Positions 25,531 to 33,322 of a stretch of 49,077 nt of DNA are shown piece by piece (position 1 is the stretch's first letter; each line of letters opens with the position of its first letter). Origin of the DNA: Euzebya sp. (GTDB lineage Bacteria; Actinomycetota; Nitriliruptoria; Euzebyales; Euzebyaceae). The notes beneath the pieces were generated by a model. It saw only the letters and a list, made by a program, of their open reading frames with translations. It had not been told where the DNA came from and searched no databases. The DNA lies in contig NZ_CAXQBR010000041.1 in assembly GCF_964222135.1 (NCBI RefSeq), positions 1-49,077 of the forward strand, written 5' to 3'. The translations under genes and the position numbers were made by a program.

Positions 25531-26198
25531 TGCCCGGGTGGCACGGGGAGGCCCCGGGCCGGCGGGTGGGCTGGACCGTCCTCGCGGTCGTGGCCCTGGC
25601 GGTCGCCGGCATGATCGCCGTCCTCCCCCCGCTGGTCGAGGATCCCAGCGGCGACGGCGAGGTCCCGGCGCCCCCCGACGCCACCTGCGCTGAGCCCCGC
25701 ACCCGCCGTCCCCCCGTGGCCGTGACCTCGAGCACGCTGTTCGCCTGCCCGTCGGTCTACGACGGCGCGCTCGTCGTCGTCGAGGGCGAGGCGATCGGCG
25801 ACCTGTTCGACGGTCCGGGGGACCGCCGGTGGGTCCAGGTGAACGACGACGCCTACGCCGCCCTCGGCCCCCTCGACGTCCACCACCGGACGCTGGGGAC
25901 CAACAGCGGTGTGGCCGTCCTGCTGCCCGCGGGCGACGAGCCGACCGAGCTGGGCGGACCGGGCCACCGCGGCGACGCGATCAGGGTGATCGGGACCTTC
26001 CAGGCCGCCAGCCCGGCCGACCAGGGCGGCCCGGCCGTCATCGCCGAGTCGGTGATCCCGATCCGCGACGGCGGACCGGTGGAGGTGAACCCGTCCCGCC
26101 GGCTCCGCCAGGTCACCCCGGTCGCGGTCGTGGTCACCGCCCTCATCGGGGCGGCGGCCCTGACCCGGCGCCGGACCGGAGGGCTGCCCCCGTCATAG
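25530..26198 (+). CDS. Membrane-anchored protein with OB-fold-like extracytoplasmic domain, copy 2
   Basis: The 222-residue paralogue of the protein at 23309 starts at ATG 25530, overlapping the TrkH stop (TGATG). It has an N-terminal helix (WTVLAVVALAVAGMIAVL), then FACPSVYDGALVVVEGEAIG, WVQVNDDAYA, GTNSGVAVLLP and GDAIRVIGTFQ, and a C-terminal helix (VTPVAVVVTALIGAAAL) with a basic end. The shared pattern with copy 1 covers the whole domain, while linkers differ, so the TrkH-plus-partner pair was duplicated as a unit long ago. Its stop overlaps the convergent EAL gene by 6 bp. Confidence 0.7.
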   Translation: MPGWHGEAPGRRVGWTVLAVVALAVAGMIAVLPPLVEDPSGDGEVPAPPDATCAEPRTRRPPVAVTSSTLFACPSVYDGALVVVEGEAIGDLFDGPGDRRWVQVNDDAYAALGPLDVHHRTLGTNSGVAVLLPAGDEPTELGGPGHRGDAIRVIGTFQAASPADQGGPAVIAESVIPIRDGGPVEVNPSRRLRQVTPVAVVVTALIGAAALTRRRTGGLPPS

Positions 26199-27791
26199 CC
26201 CCGCCGGCGCGGGGCGGCCGAACAGGAACCCCTGCCCGAGCCGGACGCCTAGGTCGACCAGCGCATCGGCGTCGGCCCGGACCTCCACGCCCTCGGCGAC
26301 CAGCGTGCACCCGGCGGTCTGGGCGAAGCGCAGCATCGCCGTGACCAGGGCCCGGCGTCCGGGGTCGGTCGACACCCCCTGGACCAGGCTCATGTCGAGC
26401 TTCACGTAGTCCGCGCGGAGCTCCACGATGTGGCCGAAGTTCGCGATGCCGACCCCGGCGTCGTCGACGGCGACGCCGACCTCGCCGAGGGCCGCGACGG
26501 CGTCGTGGAGCGCGCGGTAGTCGGGGATCGGCTCGTGCTCGGTGACCTCGAGCACCACCGGGCGGTCCGCGCGGGCCAGCACCTCACCCAAGCCGACCTC
26601 TCCCGCCCCTCCCGACCGGACGGGGTCGGTCAGCAGCCGTGGCGAGACGTTCAGGTCCAGCCAGCCGCCGGTGGGCAGCGCACGAGCGGCGTCGACCGCG
26701 GCCGCTGCCGTGGCAAGCTCGACGGCCGGGCCGCGCCCGACCGCCCACGCCTCGGCGAAGCACCGGTCGGGAGGGGTCGCGTCGGCGAACCGCGTGAGCG
26801 CCTCGTGGCCGACGACGTACCCGGACGTGAGGTCGACGATCGGCTGGAACACGGGGGTGAAGGCCCCGCCCGCGACGATGTCGTCCATGCGTCGACGGCC
26901 GCGCTCCGCCCGGCGCCGCGCCGCCATCCGCTCGACGAGGAACCGGTTCGTCGAGGCACCGAAGCCGACGAGTGCCGGCATCTTGTCCGCCACCGCGCCG
27001 GCTGCGGCGGCGTCGAGCGTCCCCACGACCAGCGCGCCCAGCACGTCGTCCCCGTGGCGGATCGGCCCGAAGGCGACGGCCTCAACCACGTGGGTGGTCG
27101 GGGCGGGCGGCTGGGCGCGGCTGCCCACCTCCCCCCACGGGCCGGCCGCCGTCCGCCTGCGGACGTCCGCCGCCCGCGCGGGGTCGATGCGGTGGCCGAC
27201 CTGCATGGGGAAGCCGTCCGGTGATCGGCTCGCGACGACCACCACGTCGTGCTCGAGGAAGGCGAGGACGTGGGCGATGTCGATCCGGGGCAGATCGACG
27301 AGGCCGTCGCACACGGCCTGCGCCGCCTCCTCGAGCGTGGTGGTGGCGAAGCCTGCCTGGACGGCCTCGCCGAGGAGCGCGCGGACGCGCGCCTCGAGCA
27401 CCAGGTCGGCTTCGACCTCCCGGATGTGGCTGACGTCGAGCTGCACCGACAGGTAGCCCCTCAGCTGCCCGCGATCGTCCCGCACGGGGGTGATCCGGAC
27501 CACGTCGGTGTACACCCGGCCGGTCTTGTGGCGGTTCAGCAGCTCGCCGCGCCACGGGTTCCCCGCGGACAGCGCCGCCCACATGTCGGCGAACACCGCG
27601 GGATCCTGCTCGGGAGCCTGCAGCAGCCGGGGGTTGCGCCCGAGGACCTCGTCGCGGGTGTAGCCGCTCACCCGCTCGAAGGCCGCGTTCACGAACGTGA
27701 TGCGCGCCTCGGCGTCGGTCGCGATGATCGCGTCCCGCGTCTGCTCGACCGCCAGTGCGAGCAGCGCGGACTCCCACTCCATCTCCGCCAT
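26193..27791 (-). CDS. PAS-GAF-EAL cyclic-di-GMP phosphodiesterase
   Basis: The 532-residue signalling protein has, in order: a PAS domain (about 10-130; IIATDAEARITFVNAAFERV and a PAC segment GYLSVQLDVSHIRE), a GAF-like domain (about 150-300) and an EAL domain (about 325-530). EAL residues needed for catalysis are present: HEALTRF, NVSP, EVTEHE, DDAGVG, KLDMSLVQG, EGVE and QGFLFGRP. It should hydrolyse c-di-GMP in response to a PAS/GAF cue (redox, light or ligand). No GGDEF domain and no membrane segment are seen. ATG 27791 or GTG 27803 may start it; TACGGT is 10 nt before the ATG. It is divergent from a TetR gene. Confidence 0.88.
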   Translation of the reverse strand: MAEMEWESALLALAVEQTRDAIIATDAEARITFVNAAFERVSGYTRDEVLGRNPRLLQAPEQDPAVFADMWAALSAGNPWRGELLNRHKTGRVYTDVVRITPVRDDRGQLRGYLSVQLDVSHIREVEADLVLEARVRALLGEAVQAGFATTTLEEAAQAVCDGLVDLPRIDIAHVLAFLEHDVVVVASRSPDGFPMQVGHRIDPARAADVRRRTAAGPWGEVGSRAQPPAPTTHVVEAVAFGPIRHGDDVLGALVVGTLDAAAAGAVADKMPALVGFGASTNRFLVERMAARRRAERGRRRMDDIVAGGAFTPVFQPIVDLTSGYVVGHEALTRFADATPPDRCFAEAWAVGRGPAVELATAAAAVDAARALPTGGWLDLNVSPRLLTDPVRSGGAGEVGLGEVLARADRPVVLEVTEHEPIPDYRALHDAVAALGEVGVAVDDAGVGIANFGHIVELRADYVKLDMSLVQGVSTDPGRRALVTAMLRFAQTAGCTLVAEGVEVRADADALVDLGVRLGQGFLFGRPAPAGL

Positions 27792-27887
27792 ATGCCGACG
27801 CACCGTAGCGCAACGGCTCGTCGGGTCTTCAGTCCCGGTCGGAGGGGTGCGAACGACCCTCTCCGGTCAGACGGTCCTGCCGACCAT

Positions 27888-27917
27888 GTCACCACACGAC
27901 CGCGGTCACCACGACCG
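27888..27917. promoter_or_regulatory. Direct repeat GTCACCAC(AC)GACCG, possible TetR operator
   Basis: GTCACCACACGACCG (27888-27902) and GTCACCACGACCG (27905-27917) are spaced 17 nt and overlap the palindrome GACCGCGGTC (27898-27907). They lie between the EAL gene and the TetR ATG, a plausible site for autoregulation. Confidence 0.3.
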
Positions 27918-27960
27918 TGCGACCAGGGCCCGCGACCCGGACCCCGACACCAGGAACGAT

Positions 27961-28530
27961 ATGGCCCCACGACCCCGAGACCCCCGACTCGACGAGCTGA
28001 TCCTCCGCTGCGGCGTCGCCCTCCTCGAGGAGCGCGGCGTCACCGGGGTCGGGGTGGAGGCCGTCGCCGCGCGCGCCGGCGTCCCCAAGACCACCGTCTA
28101 CGCGCGCTGGCCGTCCCGGACCGCGCTGCGAGACGCTGTCGTGGGCCGAGCGCTCGCGGGCGTCCCCCTCGACGGTGGGCTGGACGAGCTCGTCGCCGCG
28201 GAGATCGCCCTCGTCGCGACCCCCGCAGGGCGCGGTGCGGCCCAGGTCCTGCTGGCCGCGCGAGACGACGGCGACGCGCCGCCGCGGGCGGTCGCCGCCG
28301 CGCTCGACGAGCGCCGCCGGGCACTGGTCCAGGCGCTCGTCGACGAGGCGGAGGACGAGCTCGACGGGACCGCGGCTGATGATCTGGTGTCGGCGCTGAC
28401 CGCCCTGATCTGGGGCCGCGGGCTCATCGGCGACCCCGCGCCGGCCACCGCAGCCCTGCCGGCGGACGACCTCACCCGACTCGCCCGGCTGTTCGCACGC
28501 GACGGCCGCGAGGACCCGACGGGCACCTAG
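27961..28530 (+). CDS. TetR/AcrR-family transcriptional regulator
   Basis: The 189-residue protein has an N-terminal HTH of the TetR type (VTGVGVEAVAARAGVPKTTV, then YARWPSRTAL) and a variable helical ligand domain. It is probably a dimeric repressor controlled by a small molecule. ATG 27961 has AGGAA upstream; an upstream ATG at 27886 would add an Arg/Asp/His-rich extension that does not look like a protein domain. It is divergent from the EAL phosphodiesterase gene, which is the most likely target along with itself. The ligand cannot be guessed. Confidence 0.85.
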   Translation: MAPRPRDPRLDELILRCGVALLEERGVTGVGVEAVAARAGVPKTTVYARWPSRTALRDAVVGRALAGVPLDGGLDELVAAEIALVATPAGRGAAQVLLAARDDGDAPPRAVAAALDERRRALVQALVDEAEDELDGTAADDLVSALTALIWGRGLIGDPAPATAALPADDLTRLARLFARDGREDPTGT

Positions 28531-28562
28531 CGACCGCCGTCGCCCCACGGGCGCACCGCGGA

Positions 28563-29318
28563 TCAGTCGATGGCGCCGAGGGCCTTCGCCTGCCGGGCCT
28601 TGTCCCGGCGTCCGGCGATCAGCGATGACGGGCACAGGGGCTCGACGATGCAGGCGCCGCACCGTGGGCGGAGCGCATCGCAGACCCGGCGCCCGTGGAG
28701 GATGATGACCAGGCTGGCCGGCCCGTAGTCGGCCTTGTCGAAGAGGCGCATCAGGTCCCGCTCGATCTTCACCGGGTCGTCGTGACGGGTGAACCCGAAC
28801 CGCTTGGCCAGCCGCGTCACGTGGGTGTCCACCGCGATGCCGGCGTCCGGATCCTCGAGCAGCGCCTCGGGGGCGGATCCGGCGAGCACCACGTTCGCGG
28901 TCTTGCGGGCCACACCGGGGAGGGTCACCAGCTCGGCCATCGACAGCGGCACCTCGCCGTCGAAGTCCTCGATCAGCGCCTGGCAGATCCCCCTGATCGA
29001 CTTGGCCTTCTGCCGGAAGAACCCGCTGGCCCGGATGTCGTCCTGCAGCTCCTCCTCGTCGACGGCCAGGTAGGCCTCCGGCGTCGGGTACTTCACGAAC
29101 AACGTCGCGGTGATCTCGTTGATCTTCTTGTCCGTCGACTGCGCGGACAGGACCGTGGCGATCAGCAGCTCGAAGGGGGAGGAGTGGTCGAGCTCGATGT
29201 GCCCGCCGCCGTAGGTCGCCATCAGCGCGGCGAGGATGTGGGGCGCCCGCAGCGTCTTGCCGCTGTCGCGGTCGAGCGGCCGCCCGGTGCGGGGGGTCTC
29301 GGGGGTCTCGGGGTCCAT
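28563..29318 (-). CDS. nth: Endonuclease III (DNA glycosylase/AP lyase)
   Basis: The 251-residue base-excision repair enzyme removes oxidised pyrimidines. The helix-hairpin-helix LPGVARKTANVVLAG holds the catalytic Lys, VDTHVTRLAKR the catalytic Asp, and the 4Fe-4S loop has Cys spacing C-x6-C-x2-C-x5-C (VCDALRPRCGACIVEPLC). An N-terminal extension of about 25 residues is normal for actinobacteria. The ATG at 29318 has TAGGCT 9 nt upstream, so it is leaderless. It sits between the TetR gene and the PhoR-like kinase. Confidence 0.95.
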   Translation of the reverse strand: MDPETPETPRTGRPLDRDSGKTLRAPHILAALMATYGGGHIELDHSSPFELLIATVLSAQSTDKKINEITATLFVKYPTPEAYLAVDEEELQDDIRASGFFRQKAKSIRGICQALIEDFDGEVPLSMAELVTLPGVARKTANVVLAGSAPEALLEDPDAGIAVDTHVTRLAKRFGFTRHDDPVKIERDLMRLFDKADYGPASLVIILHGRRVCDALRPRCGACIVEPLCPSSLIAGRRDKARQAKALGAID

Positions 29319-29327
29319 CGCCGCGGG

Positions 29328-29333
29328 AGCCTA
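29328..29333 (-). promoter_or_regulatory. -10 hexamer TAGGCT, leaderless promoter of nth
   Basis: TAGGCT on the minus strand, 9 nt before ATG 29318, directly after the histidine kinase stop codon. Confidence 0.5.
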
Positions 29334-29334
29334 C

Positions 29335-30660
29335 CTACGCGGCGCCGCCGTCGACCGGCATCCGGAGGGTGAACGTCGACCCCTCGCCGAGGACGCTCGA
29401 GACCGTGACCGTGCCGCGGTGGCGCTCGACGGCGTTGCGGACGAGGGAGAGGCCCAGGCCGGTGCCGCCGGCCTCGCGGCTGCGGGCCTTGTCCACCCGG
29501 TAGAAGCGTTCGAAGATCCGCGCCTGGTCCGCCTCGGGGATCCCGATGCCGGTGTCGACCACCGCGATCGTCGCCGCCGACGGCCCCCGACGGACCCGGA
29601 CCTCGACGGTGCCGTCGGTGTGGTTGTACTGGATGGCGTTCTGGATCAGGTTGCCGACGATCAGCTTGAGGTCCTCGCGGATCCCGATGACGCTCGCCTC
29701 CCCCTCCGCATCGAGGACGACCTCGACCGACTTCTGCTCGGCCACGACCCGCAGGCGGTCGATCTGCGCGGCGCACAGGGCCGTCAGGTCGACCCGCTCC
29801 CGCGGACGGCCGTCCGCCCCCTCCTCGAGGCGCGTCAGGTCGAGCAGGTCGCGGACCAGCTGGGCGAGCCGCGTCGCCTCCTTCTGGATCCGGTCCACCA
29901 TCCCGCGCGCCCGGTCCGGGTCGCGGTCCATGGCCATGGCGAGGGAGTCGGCGAGCGCCTGGATCCCGGTGACGGGCGTCTTGAGCTCGTGGGAGGCGTT
30001 CGCCACGAAGTCACGCCGCATCTCCTCGACGCGGGCGAGGCTGGTCAGGTCCGTCACGATCAGCGCGGTCTCGGTCTCCCCGATGCGGGTGGCGCGGGCC
30101 AGCAGCTCCCGGTCGTCGCGACGGGCGGTCACCGTCACGTCCTCGCCGGTCTCCTCGGCCTCCTGCACCGCCGCCTGCAGGGACGGCACCCCCAGCGCGC
30201 GCACCGGGCTCAGCCCCTGGGGGTCGACCAGCTGGCCGAGCTCGAACTGGTCCGCCGCGGCGGGGTTCGCGTAGACGAGCTGCTCGTCGGCGAACAGCAG
30301 CACCGCCGTGGGGATCGCGTCGAGCAGCCGCTCCACCCGCTGGCGCTCGGCCCGCAGCGCGTCGAAGCGCCCCCGCAGCACCCGGGCGACGTCGTTCAGG
30401 GCCGCCACCAGCCGCTGCCACTCGCCCCCGCCCTCGAGCTCGAGCGGCGCGGGCCGGTCCGGTTCGGAGGCGAACGCCACCACGCGATCCGCGATCCGCT
30501 CGAGCCGCGCCGATTCGGTGCGGGCGAGGCGGGCCTCCACGACCAACCCGACCACCGCCATGGCGATGACGGCGAAGATCACGCGATCGGACAGCAGCGC
30601 GCCGACCAGAGCCGCCACGGCGGCCAGGACGCCCACGGTGACCCGGGTGCTCCTCAGCAT
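29335..30660 (-). CDS. Membrane sensor histidine kinase, PhoR/SenX3-like
   Basis: The 441-residue protein has two N-terminal membrane helices (about 8-40) with almost no periplasmic loop, then a PAS-like domain (about 105-200), a HisKA box ASHELKTPVTGIQA with the phosphorylated His, and a HATPase domain (N box NLIQNAIQYN, G1 DTGIGIP, F box IFERFYRVD, G2 GGTGLGLSLV). This layout matches SenX3/PhoR kinases that sense phosphate through PhoU and the Pst transporter. It follows a RegX3-like regulator on the same strand after a 64-nt gap containing a hairpin. Confidence 0.88.
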   Translation of the reverse strand: MLRSTRVTVGVLAAVAALVGALLSDRVIFAVIAMAVVGLVVEARLARTESARLERIADRVVAFASEPDRPAPLELEGGGEWQRLVAALNDVARVLRGRFDALRAERQRVERLLDAIPTAVLLFADEQLVYANPAAADQFELGQLVDPQGLSPVRALGVPSLQAAVQEAEETGEDVTVTARRDDRELLARATRIGETETALIVTDLTSLARVEEMRRDFVANASHELKTPVTGIQALADSLAMAMDRDPDRARGMVDRIQKEATRLAQLVRDLLDLTRLEEGADGRPRERVDLTALCAAQIDRLRVVAEQKSVEVVLDAEGEASVIGIREDLKLIVGNLIQNAIQYNHTDGTVEVRVRRGPSAATIAVVDTGIGIPEADQARIFERFYRVDKARSREAGGTGLGLSLVRNAVERHRGTVTVSSVLGEGSTFTLRMPVDGGAA

Positions 30661-30695
30661 GGTGGCCCATCGTGCACCACCGTCGGCTCCGCCGA

Positions 30696-30719
30696 CCGGA
30701 GGACGTCGTCACCCTCCGG
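30696..30719 (-). terminator. Hairpin between response regulator and kinase genes
   Basis: CCGGAGG, 10-nt loop, CCTCCGG in the 64-nt gap. It may damp read-through so that less kinase than regulator is made. Confidence 0.35.
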
Positions 30720-30724
30720 GTGGC

Positions 30725-31456
30725 TCAGCTCCGTCCCGGGAGGTCGCGACCTCGCGTCGCGCGGGACTCCCCGGAGTCGGCGAACTTGTAGCCGACGCCG
30801 CGGACGGTGACGATCAGCTCGGGGGTGTGCGGATCGTGCTCGATCCGGCCGCGGATCCGCTTGATGTGGACGTCGAGCGTCTTCGTGTCGCCCACGTAGT
30901 CGGCACCCCAGATGCGGTCGATGATCAGGTCGCGCGTCATGACCCGACCGGCGTTGCGGATCAGCAGCTCGAGGAGCGCGAACTCCTTCGGGGGCAGGTC
31001 GACCAGCTGCCCGCGGACGGTGACCTCGTGCCGCTCGGGGTCCATGCGGACCCCGCGGACCTCGAGCGGGGCGTCCAGGTCCGGCACGTCCCAGTCGCCG
31101 CCGCGGCGGAGCACCGCCCGCACCCGGGCGACCAGCTCGCGCATGCTGAACGGCTTCGTGATGTAGTCGTCAGCGCCCAGCTCGAGCCCGACGACCTTGT
31201 CGATCTCGGAGTCCCGGGCGGTCAGCATGATCACCGGCACCGCCGAGGTGGCCCGCAGGTGCTTGCAGACCTCCGTCCCGCTCATCCCCGGCAGCATCAG
31301 GTCGAGCAGCACCAGGTCGGGGCGCTCCCGGTCGAACACCTCGAGGCTCTCGCGACCGTCGGACACCGCGACGACGTCGAACCCCTCGGCGCTCAACCCG
31401 TACTCGAGCGCATCGACGATTGCGGGCTCGTCCTCGACGACCATGATCTTCGGCAT
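30725..31456 (-). CDS. regX3: OmpR-family response regulator, RegX3/PhoP-like
   Basis: The 243-residue protein has a receiver domain with acidic pocket EDE, phospho-Asp in VLLDLMLPGMSG, Thr in MLTARDSE and Lys in YITKPFSM. The DNA-binding winged helix of the OmpR type follows (LPPKEFALLELLIRNAGRVM, then DVHIKRIRGRIE and TVRGVGYKF). Together with the kinase it likely controls the phosphate regulon. The start is ATG 31456, with TACCCT 9 nt upstream. It is divergent from phoU, with 185 bp between them, a natural place for its binding sites; I saw no perfect direct repeats there. Confidence 0.9.
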   Translation of the reverse strand: MPKIMVVEDEPAIVDALEYGLSAEGFDVVAVSDGRESLEVFDRERPDLVLLDLMLPGMSGTEVCKHLRATSAVPVIMLTARDSEIDKVVGLELGADDYITKPFSMRELVARVRAVLRRGGDWDVPDLDAPLEVRGVRMDPERHEVTVRGQLVDLPPKEFALLELLIRNAGRVMTRDLIIDRIWGADYVGDTKTLDVHIKRIRGRIEHDPHTPELIVTVRGVGYKFADSGESRATRGRDLPGRS

Positions 31457-31465
31457 CGATCCGTC

Positions 31466-31471
31466 AGGGTA
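31466..31471 (-). promoter_or_regulatory. -10 hexamer TACCCT, leaderless promoter of the RegX3-like gene
   Basis: TACCCT on the minus strand, 9 nt before ATG 31456. Confidence 0.45.
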
Positions 31472-31608
31472 CGGCCGGTCGTCGGGGACGATGCGGTGCG
31501 CAGCGCCGCCCCGCGGTGATTTCACGACGGGTTCACCGTCCGGACCGTCGGCGTTCAACGTGCGGAGGATCCTGCCGTGCTCCATGGGGGGAGGGCAAGA
31601 TCGACGGG

Positions 31609-31614
31609 TAGCAT
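31609..31614 (+). promoter_or_regulatory. -10 hexamer TAGCAT of phoU
   Basis: TAGCAT lies 27 nt before ATG 31642. The short leader contains GGGAGGAGGG, so this gene, unlike many neighbours, has a normal ribosome site. Confidence 0.4.
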
Positions 31615-31641
31615 CGCCACGCAGGGAGGAGGGTTGACCGC

Positions 31642-32322
31642 ATGAGCACGGCGCGGATGCTGCGGCTCGACTTCCGGTCCGCGATGCGTGATCTGGAGGA
31701 CGGGATCCTCCTGCTGGGCCGTCGCACCCAGCACCTCGTCGGGGTGGCGATGTCGGCGCTCGAGCAGGCCTCCCCCGAGCTCGCCGCCGAGGTGCTCGCC
31801 GTCGACGACGAGGTCGACGTGACCGCGCACGGGCTGGAGGAGGACCTCCGCGGGCTGGTGACCCTGCAGGCCCCCGTCGCGGACGACCTCCGCCTGCTCC
31901 TGAGCCTCCAGCGCGTGCTCATCGAGGTCGAGCGGATCGGCGACGGCTGCGTGAACATCGCCCGCCTCGGCCGCGACCTGGCCGGCGCAGGCGGCGAGGC
32001 GCCGGAGCTGGTGGCCCAGATGCACGAGCTCGGGCGTCGGGCCGAGCGGGCCGTCCGCACCGGCCTCGACTCCTTCGGGCAGCGCCGCCGGACCGTGGAG
32101 CTGGTCGGCGAGGTCGAGGACCAGATCGACCTGCTCCACGACGGGTTGACCGGCCGGCTGATCGACCACGCCGCCGCGGGGCGCGCCCAGACCGGGTGGG
32201 CGGTCCGGATGGTGCTCGCCTGCCGCCACCTCGAGCGCATCGGCGACCACGCGGTGAACATCGCCGAGGAGGGCAGCTTCGTCGCCACCGGGTCCCGTCC
32301 CCTCCCCCGCTCCCTGCGCTGA
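31642..32322 (+). CDS. phoU: PhoU-family phosphate signalling regulator
   Basis: The 226-residue helical protein contains two PhoU repeats: APVADDLRLLLSLQRVLIEV with ERIGDGCVNIAR, and MVLACRHLERIGDHAVNIAEE, the metal-binding E(R)IGD-N signatures. PhoU links the phosphate transporter to the PhoR-type kinase and keeps the regulon off when phosphate is plentiful. It is divergent from the RegX3-like gene, which fits. A strong ribosome site (GGGAGGAGGG) precedes the ATG. No pst genes are in the window. A second PhoU lies at 44710. Confidence 0.93.
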   Translation: MSTARMLRLDFRSAMRDLEDGILLLGRRTQHLVGVAMSALEQASPELAAEVLAVDDEVDVTAHGLEEDLRGLVTLQAPVADDLRLLLSLQRVLIEVERIGDGCVNIARLGRDLAGAGGEAPELVAQMHELGRRAERAVRTGLDSFGQRRRTVELVGEVEDQIDLLHDGLTGRLIDHAAAGRAQTGWAVRMVLACRHLERIGDHAVNIAEEGSFVATGSRPLPRSLR

Positions 32323-32367
32323 CCCCACCCGGTGGAGGTGCCGGCCCGTGCGTGGCACGCTGACCGG

Positions 32368-33303
32368 ATGCCGCACCCGCAGATCTCGCCCGGCGTGTAC
32401 TGGGCCAAGGACCGGACGGTCACGACCGCGGACGGGGCGCGGATCGCGTTCCGGGTCCTGCGGGACGACGACCTGCCGCCCGGTCCGACCGTCGCGCTGC
32501 TGAGCGGGTTCCTCTGCCCCGACACCTGGTGGCACCACCTGACCCCGCAGCTCGTCGCGGCCGGCTACCGCGTGGTGATGCTGCACTACCGGGGCATCGC
32601 CACCTCGACGGCACCGGAGTGGCCGGACGACCGGTCGATGACCGTCGAGCGCTACGCCGAGGACGTCCTCGACGTGCTCCACGCGGCCGGCGTCCACGAG
32701 GTCAACCTCATTGGCCACTCGATGGGGGGCCAGGTGATGGTCGAGGTGGCCCGCAGGATCCCGGACCGGGTGACCTCCATGACCTCGATCACCGGGGCGT
32801 ACCGCTCGCCGACCCGCGGGATGTACGGGCAGGGCTGGCTGATCGAGCCGGCGATGACCCAGCTGATCCGCCTCCTCCGCCCCCTCCGCGGCCAGATGGG
32901 CACCGCGGTGTGGCGGACCGTCTGGCGGACCGTGCCGTTCCTGCCGCTGGGACGTGCGGCGACGGCGTTCAGCGCACGCACCCCGGACGACATCGTGGCG
33001 AGCTACGAGGCGCACGCGGTCACCCTCACGGGCGAGTACTTCATCGCCGCGCTGGAGGCGATGCACCGCCACGACCCGGGCGACGTGCTCGGCGACCTCG
33101 ACGTCCCGACGCTCGTCATCAGCGGGGACACCGACCCGTTCACCCCGCGGGCCGTGGCCGAGGAGATGGTGGAGGGGCTCCCCCAGGCCGAGCTGCTGGT
33201 CGTCCCGGACACCTCCCACGGGGCGATCCTCGAGGAGCCGGAGGTCGTCGGCGACGCGGTCCTGACCCACCTGGCCAAGGCCACCGGGCACCTGCCGGCC
33301 TGA
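32368..33303 (+). CDS. Alpha/beta hydrolase (esterase/lipase-like)
   Basis: The 311-residue protein has a clear alpha/beta hydrolase triad: nucleophile elbow NLIGHSMGGQVMVEVA, Asp in ISGDTDPFTP and His in DTSHGAILEEP. The oxyanion region is ALLSGFLCPDTWW. It is close to proline-iminopeptidase- and haloalkane-like hydrolases, but the lid (GQGWLIEPAMTQLIRLLRPL) is unassigned; the substrate is unknown. ATG 32368 was taken; GTG 32332 would add 12 residues. It sits between phoU and ppk but nothing ties it to phosphate metabolism. Confidence 0.8.
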   Translation: MPHPQISPGVYWAKDRTVTTADGARIAFRVLRDDDLPPGPTVALLSGFLCPDTWWHHLTPQLVAAGYRVVMLHYRGIATSTAPEWPDDRSMTVERYAEDVLDVLHAAGVHEVNLIGHSMGGQVMVEVARRIPDRVTSMTSITGAYRSPTRGMYGQGWLIEPAMTQLIRLLRPLRGQMGTAVWRTVWRTVPFLPLGRAATAFSARTPDDIVASYEAHAVTLTGEYFIAALEAMHRHDPGDVLGDLDVPTLVISGDTDPFTPRAVAEEMVEGLPQAELLVVPDTSHGAILEEPEVVGDAVLTHLAKATGHLPA

Positions 33304-33322
33304 CCCCCGGGGCCCGTCCCCC

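Noticed and set aside
27886-27960. Upstream ATG extending the TetR protein by 25 residues
   Set aside because: The extension is Arg/Asp/His-rich and overlaps the putative operator; ATG 27961 has a better ribosome site.
31457-31641. PHO-box-like direct repeats between the RegX3-like gene and phoU
   Set aside because: No two direct repeats with proper spacing could be read with confidence.
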